Source of the DNA: Ectothiorhodospiraceae bacterium
GTDB taxonomy: Bacteria > Pseudomonadota > Gammaproteobacteria > Thiohalomonadales > Thiohalomonadaceae
Length of the DNA stretch: 18,228 nucleotides
Assembly: GCA_007125455.1 (NCBI GenBank)
Contig: SLDE01000023.1
Location: forward strand, 1 to 18,228
Direction of reading: 5' to 3'
Shown piece by piece: positions 13,724-18,228 of this stretch; the stretch's first letter is position 1; each line of letters starts with the position of its first letter. The notes under the pieces are model-generated. The model saw only the letters and a list, made by a program, of their open reading frames with translations. It ran no database searches and was not told the DNA's origin. Position numbers and translations under genes: made by a program.

Positions 13724-15541
13724 TCACTCTTTTAACTCAATCAGGATCTCCACACGGCGGTTTTGCTGGCGTCCCTCACGGGTGGCATTGCTGGCAATAG
13801 GCATCTCCAGCCCCATGCCCCGCGCCGTGATCTGCTCAGTGGGCACCCCCTGCTCGACCATGTATTGGCGAACAGAATCGGCGCGGCGCTGTGACAAGGC
13901 CATATTATAGGCGGGGCTACCCACTCCATCGGTATGGCCCACCACCTCGATCCCAACGATGTCCGCGCTGCTGATAATCCGCTCGACCAGTTGATTGAGG
14001 GAGTCATGCATTTCGGGGCGCAGCTCATGGCGGTCAAAGTCGAACAATACCGCCGCATCCAGGGTCACCACCTCCATGGGGGGCATCGGCACCGGACGTG
14101 GATCAAAGTCCACATCGGTCAATGAGGCCATCTGTACGTATTCCGGTGCGTCGGCAGGACAGATCCATTCTGGATGGATCTCTACCGGATCGGCACCCAG
14201 ATCACCCAGAGAAGGCAGCCCCTCACGGGCGATATCCATCGCCTGCAACAGATTCCCCATACCCGCCTGGGTACGGGCAAAGGCAATACTCAGGTCGCGT
14301 TCGGCATTGGCCACGGCGCGGCTCGCCTCGAAGTATTCGTTTTCCACATCCAGCATGTCGAGCAGGTTGCGCTCTCCAATGTCGAATTGCTGACGGTAAG
14401 CAACACGCACCCGATCGGTAGCGTTGCGATGGGTCTCCAGGTAACGCAAGCGCTCGCCTAGGCGCTGCACATCACTCCAGGCAATCGATAGCTCCTGACG
14501 GATGTTTTGGCAGACGATATCCCGGCGGTCATGGGCCTCGTAGATTAGATTGGTGTTTTTGCGCGACAATGCCGAGGTGCGCCCCCCGGCATAGAGGTTG
14601 TACTGCAAACCCAACTCGATAACCGCCGCCTGGCGTCGACCGTCGATATTGTCGATGTTGTTGTGCCAACTGTTGCGCACCCGCAGATGTACCTGGGGGT
14701 GATACTCGGAACGATCACGCCTTTGCAGGTACTGGGTGGAGGTGATGTTCTCGATCGAGGCATGGAAGGCCGGATGTGTCTCGTAAGCAGTGTAAAGCGC
14801 ATCGCGGACATTGTCCGGGATCCCCTCATCGAGGAGCGGCATCGGCAGCAGGTTTTCAGCTGGCAGCTCACCGACCACACGCAGATAACGCGCGGAAACA
14901 TCGTGCAGGTTGGAGACCTCAACATTCAGATTGGACTCTGCCAGGGCCAGACGACCGCCGATCTGTTCCAGGTCGACCACGCGACCTACCCCCGCCTCGA
15001 CACGGCGTTCGATCTGGTCATGCACCTCCAGGTGCTCGCGATAGTTGTCGTGGGCCAGTCGCACCAGCTCACGCTGACGCTGCACATCTTCAAAGGCACG
15101 CACTGCCTCGTAGGCCACGGTTTGGGCGCTTTCGATCAACTCGTAGTAACGCACCAACTTAGCGTGCTCAAACTGACGCACCATATTGCGGGTAAAAAAC
15201 CCGTCGTAGAGCATTTGGGTCAGCTGTAGCGTGGCGGTGGTGAAGTTGTAGTCGTCGGTGGGGTCCGGGTCGTGGTCATACTGGCGCCCGGCGCGCCCTT
15301 CGATATCGACACTGGGCAGATAGCCGCTGGAATAGACGCGCTGCTCATCGGCCGAGGCAAGGAAGGCGTGCCATTTTGCCTGCACCTCGGGGTTGTTGAT
15401 AATGGCGCGTTGCGCGGCCTCTTGGGCGGTCGTTGCACGCTCTGGAGCGTTGCTGGCAATGACCGGTAAGGTGGAAAAACTCAGTAGCCCGACTACCAGC
15501 AGGGAAGCCATTCCGCGAAGAGGTGTGATGGTGGTAAGCAT
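13724..15541 (-). CDS. TolC-family outer-membrane channel fused to an OmpA-like peptidoglycan-binding domain
   Basis: The 605-residue product begins with a signal peptide (hydrophobic about 11-28, likely cut near VIAS-NAP). Residues about 35-460 are a TolC/OEP domain with the two related halves (AAQRAIINNPEVQAKWHAF; QFDIGERNLLDMLDVENEYF) and long helical hairpins. After a Pro-rich linker (PRPVPMPPMEV), residues 492-605 are an OmpA C-terminal domain: VLFDFDRHELRPEM, VVGHTDGVGSPAYN, then LSQRRADSVRQYM and RRVEI. Separate TolC proteins are near 430-480 residues, so the extra domain explains the length. It would form the outer pore of the type I system and also hold it to peptidoglycan. AAGGAG lies 8 bases before the ATG. 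It is the first gene of the secretion operon and fills the LapE role. Confidence 0.95.
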   Translation of the reverse strand: MLTTITPLRGMASLLVVGLLSFSTLPVIASNAPERATTAQEAAQRAIINNPEVQAKWHAFLASADEQRVYSSGYLPSVDIEGRAGRQYDHDPDPTDDYNFTTATLQLTQMLYDGFFTRNMVRQFEHAKLVRYYELIESAQTVAYEAVRAFEDVQRQRELVRLAHDNYREHLEVHDQIERRVEAGVGRVVDLEQIGGRLALAESNLNVEVSNLHDVSARYLRVVGELPAENLLPMPLLDEGIPDNVRDALYTAYETHPAFHASIENITSTQYLQRRDRSEYHPQVHLRVRNSWHNNIDNIDGRRQAAVIELGLQYNLYAGGRTSALSRKNTNLIYEAHDRRDIVCQNIRQELSIAWSDVQRLGERLRYLETHRNATDRVRVAYRQQFDIGERNLLDMLDVENEYFEASRAVANAERDLSIAFARTQAGMGNLLQAMDIAREGLPSLGDLGADPVEIHPEWICPADAPEYVQMASLTDVDFDPRPVPMPPMEVVTLDAAVLFDFDRHELRPEMHDSLNQLVERIISSADIVGIEVVGHTDGVGSPAYNMALSQRRADSVRQYMVEQGVPTEQITARGMGLEMPIASNATREGRQQNRRVEILIELKE

Positions 15542-15630
15542 TATTGAAACTCCTTTTTACTGTGTCTGCCAGAGGGTATCTGCTGACTGCGCCCGATATC
15601 CCTACAAGCGTAACTTGAACTGTGTCACAA

Positions 15631-15659
15631 ATTATCGCCACCTATCCGGTTGGCGTCAA
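15631..15659 (-). promoter_or_regulatory. Sigma70-type promoter of the secretion operon
   Basis: The - strand reads TTGACG, a 17-base spacer, then GATAAT. This is the best promoter match I found in the window. Initiation would be near 15625, giving a leader of about 84 bases before the TolC-like gene. TGTGACACA just after the -10 loosely resembles half of a CRP-type site, but the match is too weak to call. Confidence 0.72.
15636..15655. promoter_or_regulatory. Inverted repeat within the secretion-operon promoter (candidate operator)
   Basis: CGCCA (15636-15640) and TGGCG (15651-15655) face each other across the spacer of the promoter, and the pairing extends to CGCCACC/GGTTGGCG with one bulge. 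The repeat starts at the edge of the -10 and overlaps the -35 hexamer, so a dimeric regulator bound there would block RNA polymerase. The rest of the gap to the mscS-like stop (about 15660-15781) is AT-richer, with a CGGGGCCCCG palindrome at about 15745-15754, and shows no gene. Confidence 0.45.
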
Positions 15660-15781
15660 GGGGGTTGCGAATATTTTCCCCTAGGATCGCTCCTGAGACT
15701 ACTAGCCAGCCAGGCTTCAAAACAAATGTTACATAAATGACACACGGGGCCCCGCTAAGCCCTATATAACGAGCATCAAGC

Positions 15782-17077
15782 CTACGGCTGAGGTGTCGAC
15801 TTGATGTACACATCTCGCTGCGGGTAGGGGATCGTGATCTCGGCCTCTTTGAAGGCGCGCCAGATCGCCAGGTTCAAGGTCGAGCGCACGCTACCCAGCC
15901 CCAGTTCAGGGTCGTTGACCCACACCCGCATCTCCAGGTGGATCCCGTTGTCGCCGAACTCCATCAGACGCACCGAGGGTACCGGATCGGCCAGCACACG
16001 ATCGTTCTGTTCGGCGATCTGCTGCATGATGGCGATGGCCTGTTCGGGATCATCGTCGTAGCTGATCGACACCGGGATCTTTACCCGCACATTGGGATCA
16101 GAATAGCTCCAGTTGATCACCTCAGAGGTGACCAGGTTTTCATTGGGCACCAACGTCTCCACCCCGTCGCGGGTACGCACCACCACATAACGGGCCCGCA
16201 GTGCCTCAACCCAGCCCATCTGACCGCCGATACTGATCACATCCCCCGGCTTGATGGAGCGATCCAGCACCAGGATAAAGCCGCTGATGAAGTTGCTGGC
16301 AATACGCTGCAGACCAAAACCCAGGCCCACACCCAGTGCCCCACCAAACACCGTCAGGGTGGTGAGGTCGATCCCCACCGCATTGAGCGCCAGCAAAAAG
16401 GCGATGGTGATCAAAAAGACCTTGCTGAACTTGGACAACGCCACCTGCAGCGCCGGTGTCACATGGCCGGAGGCCTGTAGGCGTCGCTCCAGTGAGCCCG
16501 AGATCCAAAAGGCCACCCCCAGCAGCAAGGCGATCAACAGCATCAACTCCAGGGCCGAGAGCAGCGAGATCCGCGCTTCGCCCACACTCAAGGCCATCGC
16601 ATCCATCGCCGCCAGCACCGGCTTGAGCCAGCCCAGCAGGTGCAGGGCGAACATCCCCCAGATCAGCGAGCTGATGATCCCCTCCCAGGCCTTCAGGGCG
16701 GGCGAGGTGGGAAAGGCCTTGCGCAGGCCAAACACCAGAAAACGTATCGCCGCCAGTGAGAGCAGCAGGGGTACCGCCACATTCAGCAGCAAGGTCGGCT
16801 GACCCATGCCCTCCAGGATGGCACGCCCCACCAATACCCACATCAACATGACGAAGGGGAACAATACCCGGCGCAAGCTGCTCATGGTGAAGCGCCGTAG
16901 CCGGTGGCCGGTCACCTCCCCCTCTGGCTGCAGGTAGCCGCGCACCAGCCGCTCTACCAGCCATGCCCCCAACAGCGCCAGTGCGACCACCGCGAGCTGC
17001 CACCAAAAGATCGGCTGCTGAACCAACTCCAGCCAAAACGCCGGGTTGAGGTAATCGAGGGGCTGTTTCGCTTCCAT
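15782..17077 (-). CDS. MscS-family mechanosensitive ion channel
   Basis: From ATG 17077 the protein has 431 residues. About five hydrophobic helices (near residues 25-45, 75-95, 100-125, 135-160 and 172-195) precede the conserved pore helix and beta domain: GGALGVGLGFGLQRIASNF, GFILVLDRSIKPGDVISIGG, VRTRDGVETLVPNENLVTSEVINWSY. The C-terminal alpha/beta domain follows (VPSVRLMEFGDNGIHLEMRVWV, IPYPQRDVYIK). MscS-type channels open under membrane tension and release solutes during osmotic downshock. The extra N-terminal helices make it larger than E. coli MscS (286 residues), like many environmental homologues. A GTG at 17086 is an alternative start; neither has a strong Shine-Dalgarno. It lies upstream of the secretion operon on the same strand, but a good promoter separates them, so a functional link is not implied. 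Confidence 0.93.
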   Translation of the reverse strand: MEAKQPLDYLNPAFWLELVQQPIFWWQLAVVALALLGAWLVERLVRGYLQPEGEVTGHRLRRFTMSSLRRVLFPFVMLMWVLVGRAILEGMGQPTLLLNVAVPLLLSLAAIRFLVFGLRKAFPTSPALKAWEGIISSLIWGMFALHLLGWLKPVLAAMDAMALSVGEARISLLSALELMLLIALLLGVAFWISGSLERRLQASGHVTPALQVALSKFSKVFLITIAFLLALNAVGIDLTTLTVFGGALGVGLGFGLQRIASNFISGFILVLDRSIKPGDVISIGGQMGWVEALRARYVVVRTRDGVETLVPNENLVTSEVINWSYSDPNVRVKIPVSISYDDDPEQAIAIMQQIAEQNDRVLADPVPSVRLMEFGDNGIHLEMRVWVNDPELGLGSVRSTLNLAIWRAFKEAEITIPYPQRDVYIKSTPQP

Positions 17078-17100
17078 TAGGCTCACATGCTATGGTTGGA

Positions 17101-17127
17101 ATTATTGGGGCAATGTATCCCAATAAT
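17101..17127. promoter_or_regulatory. Perfect 9-base inverted repeat between divergent genes (candidate operator)
   Basis: ATTATTGGG (17101-17109) and CCCAATAAT (17119-17127) are separated by 9 bases. The repeat lies between the start of the mscS-like gene and the hydrolase-like gene, 27 bases before the latter's Shine-Dalgarno. It is too AT-rich and lacks the T run for a terminator; an operator for one or both genes is more likely. Confidence 0.5.
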
Positions 17128-17165
17128 AGAATGCATGAAAGAAAATTCCCCCCGGAGGAGTCACA

Positions 17166-18017
17166 ATGAAAAAGTTCATTCAAACCCTGTCCATTGGCGC
17201 CCTACTGCTGGCTGGCGGCCAGCTTTACGCAGCCGACAGCCACGACTGGTGGGACGATGATTGGTGGCAGCACGGCACCCTGGAGACCCCGGTCAACCTG
17301 GCGGTGCGTAGCAGTCGCGAATCCTACATGAGCGGTGATGTAGAGGTGCCGGTACTGGTGGCCCGTCCCGACAACCGGCGCAAATACCCGGCGGTGTTAT
17401 TCGTACACGGTCGCCGAGGGGTGGACGATCTGGTCAGCCTGCACGCCAAGCGCTTGGCCGCGCGCGGCTTTGTGGTCTTCGCCCCGGATCTCTACGAAGG
17501 GCGCTTCATCGAGAAATTCCCCATCGAGCACGACTACGCGCTGGAAGATGACCTTAATGCCGGGCTGGATGTCCTGCTGGCGCGCCGCGACATCAGCAGC
17601 GCTCAAGCCTGCGCCTACTCCCATACCCGTGGCGGCTACTACAGCCTCAAATTGGCGGTTAGCCAACAGCGCCAGGGCAATGGCCTGGCCTGCTACGTGA
17701 GCTACTACCCTCACATGCAGGACCCCAACGCCCCCGAGCCGATGCAGGTCTATCGCTACGCCAACGAGGCCAATGAGCTGACCTTGCCAACGCTGATATT
17801 CATCGGTGAGAACGAGCAATACCAGCGCCGCCGTGGGATCGAGATGGCGGTCAACGCCCTGCGTGAGCGCGAGCGCCCCGCCCAACTGGTGATCTATCCC
17901 GGTGTGGGGCGTGGCTTCGACTTCCGCGACCCCTCGGTACGCAGCTTCGCCGATGATCTGGCCAGCAAGGATGCCATTGCGCGTGCGACACGCTTCATGC
18001 TGCAACAGCTGAAATAG
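17166..18017 (+). CDS. Exported dienelactone-hydrolase-fold protein with altered catalytic residues
   Basis: The 283-residue product has a clear signal peptide (MKKFIQTLSIGALLLAGG, likely cut after YAA at 23), so it is periplasmic or secreted. The alpha/beta-hydrolase core is plain: YPAVLFVHGRRGV (oxyanion region), RLAARGFVVFAPDLYEGR, and the later FIGEN and VIYPGVGRGFDFRDP blocks. The expected triad looks replaced. The nucleophile elbow, G-x-C-x-G-G in the family, reads SHTRGG with Thr154 in place; the acid position in GENEQY appears to be Glu217; and the His of the usual GAGHGF block is Arg249. Ser152 or Cys149 nearby might serve instead, but alignment by eye puts them off position. GGAGGAG lies 5 bases before the ATG. 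It is divergent from the mscS-like gene. Confidence 0.88.
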   Translation: MKKFIQTLSIGALLLAGGQLYAADSHDWWDDDWWQHGTLETPVNLAVRSSRESYMSGDVEVPVLVARPDNRRKYPAVLFVHGRRGVDDLVSLHAKRLAARGFVVFAPDLYEGRFIEKFPIEHDYALEDDLNAGLDVLLARRDISSAQACAYSHTRGGYYSLKLAVSQQRQGNGLACYVSYYPHMQDPNAPEPMQVYRYANEANELTLPTLIFIGENEQYQRRRGIEMAVNALRERERPAQLVIYPGVGRGFDFRDPSVRSFADDLASKDAIARATRFMLQQLK

Positions 18018-18020
18018 ACC

Positions 18021-18069
18021 AAAAAACGCGAGCGCCACGCCAAGGATTGGTGTGCGCAGCGCACCTTGG
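18021..18069 (-). terminator. Possible terminator between convergent genes
   Basis: An inverted repeat CCAAGG/CCTTGG (18040-18069) encloses GTGCGC-A-GCGCAC. On the - strand a run of six T lies at 18026-18021, but 13 bases beyond the stem, so the layout is not canonical. On the + strand no T run follows directly. It may end one or both of the converging transcripts. Confidence 0.35.
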
Positions 18070-18100
18070 GCATATCAGCCCGCCTTTTCCCGCCGCCTCC

Positions 18101-18228
18101 TTACTGACGCAACCAGCGCCAGCCGATCGCGGTGGCCAGCAAGGCCATGGTCCCGGCGATAAGATAGGCGATCAGCGGGCCTGCGGGGCTGTCCCACAGC
18201 ATGCCACTGTATAGCGCACCAAAGGCCC
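18101..18228 (-). CDS. C-terminal end of an ABC-3 (ZnuB-like) metal permease (cut by window)
   Basis: Reading the - strand from the right edge gives 41 codons ending in TAA at 18103-18101: FGALYSGMLWDSPAGPLIAY, then LIAGTMALLATAIGWRWLRQ. The block WDSPAGP followed by one last hydrophobic helix and a short basic tail matches the end of ABC-3 family permeases for zinc, manganese or iron (E. coli ZnuB has a DTPAGP block at the same place). The substrate metal cannot be told. The rest of the gene lies beyond the window. Confidence 0.65.
   Translation of the reverse strand, partial: AFGALYSGMLWDSPAGPLIAYLIAGTMALLATAIGWRWLRQ

Noticed and set aside
15660..15781. Terminator for the mscS-like gene at the CGGGGCCCCG palindrome
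   Set aside because: The palindrome has no loop and no T run directly after it, so it cannot be called a terminator.
16206..17183. 325-residue Gly/Ala-rich - strand ORF
   Set aside because: It is a shifted frame of the MscS-type gene, whose own frame has the conserved pore and beta-domain motifs.

Overview
The window is GC-rich, densely packed DNA that reads as a gammaproteobacterium: the gene families, leader spacing and codon use all fit. The lineage cannot be fixed from the sequence; a Chromatiales-like or other free-living group is only a guess. There is no integrase, transposase, tRNA, rRNA or CRISPR array.

The left third (1-6122, + strand) is a tightly packed run: a LysR regulator cut by the window edge, a small helical unknown, a small cupin, the periplasmic protease LapG, its inner-membrane c-di-GMP receptor LapD, and a predicted alpha/alpha-toroid protein of unknown role. 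The toroid gene begins at the codon right after the lapD stop, in the same frame.

The middle (6215-15541, - strand) converges on it. In transcription order it holds a TolC-like channel fused to an OmpA-type peptidoglycan-binding domain, a LapB-like ABC exporter, a LapC-like adaptor, an orphan LuxR-type regulator with a degenerate receiver, and two unusual secreted proteins of 369 and 435 residues that flank a 110-residue conserved protein. Both secreted proteins carry an N-terminal LapA-type retention module with a di-alanine LapG cleavage site (TAAG; AAAG), then a tandem poly-aspartate repeat, and both end in Asp-Ile-Glu. Known LapG targets are usually giant adhesins; these are about a tenth of that size or less and lack recognisable adhesin repeats.

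Together the window holds every core part of a Lap-type switch: exporter, retained substrates, protease and c-di-GMP receptor. The expected logic is that LapD sequesters LapG when c-di-GMP is high, keeping the secreted proteins plugged in the TolC-like pore, and that LapG cuts them loose when c-di-GMP falls. What the miniature acidic substrates do outside the cell is the main open question and the best candidate for an undescribed system.

The right end (15782-18228) holds an MscS-type channel (-), a divergent exported dienelactone-hydrolase-fold protein (+) whose catalytic triad appears replaced, and the C-terminal tail of an ABC-3 (ZnuB-like) metal permease (-). Regulatory signals include a good sigma70-type promoter for the secretion operon with an inverted repeat in its spacer, a sigmaS-type -10 before the 435-residue protein, strong terminators after both secreted-protein genes, and an inverted repeat between the divergent mscS-like and hydrolase-like genes.
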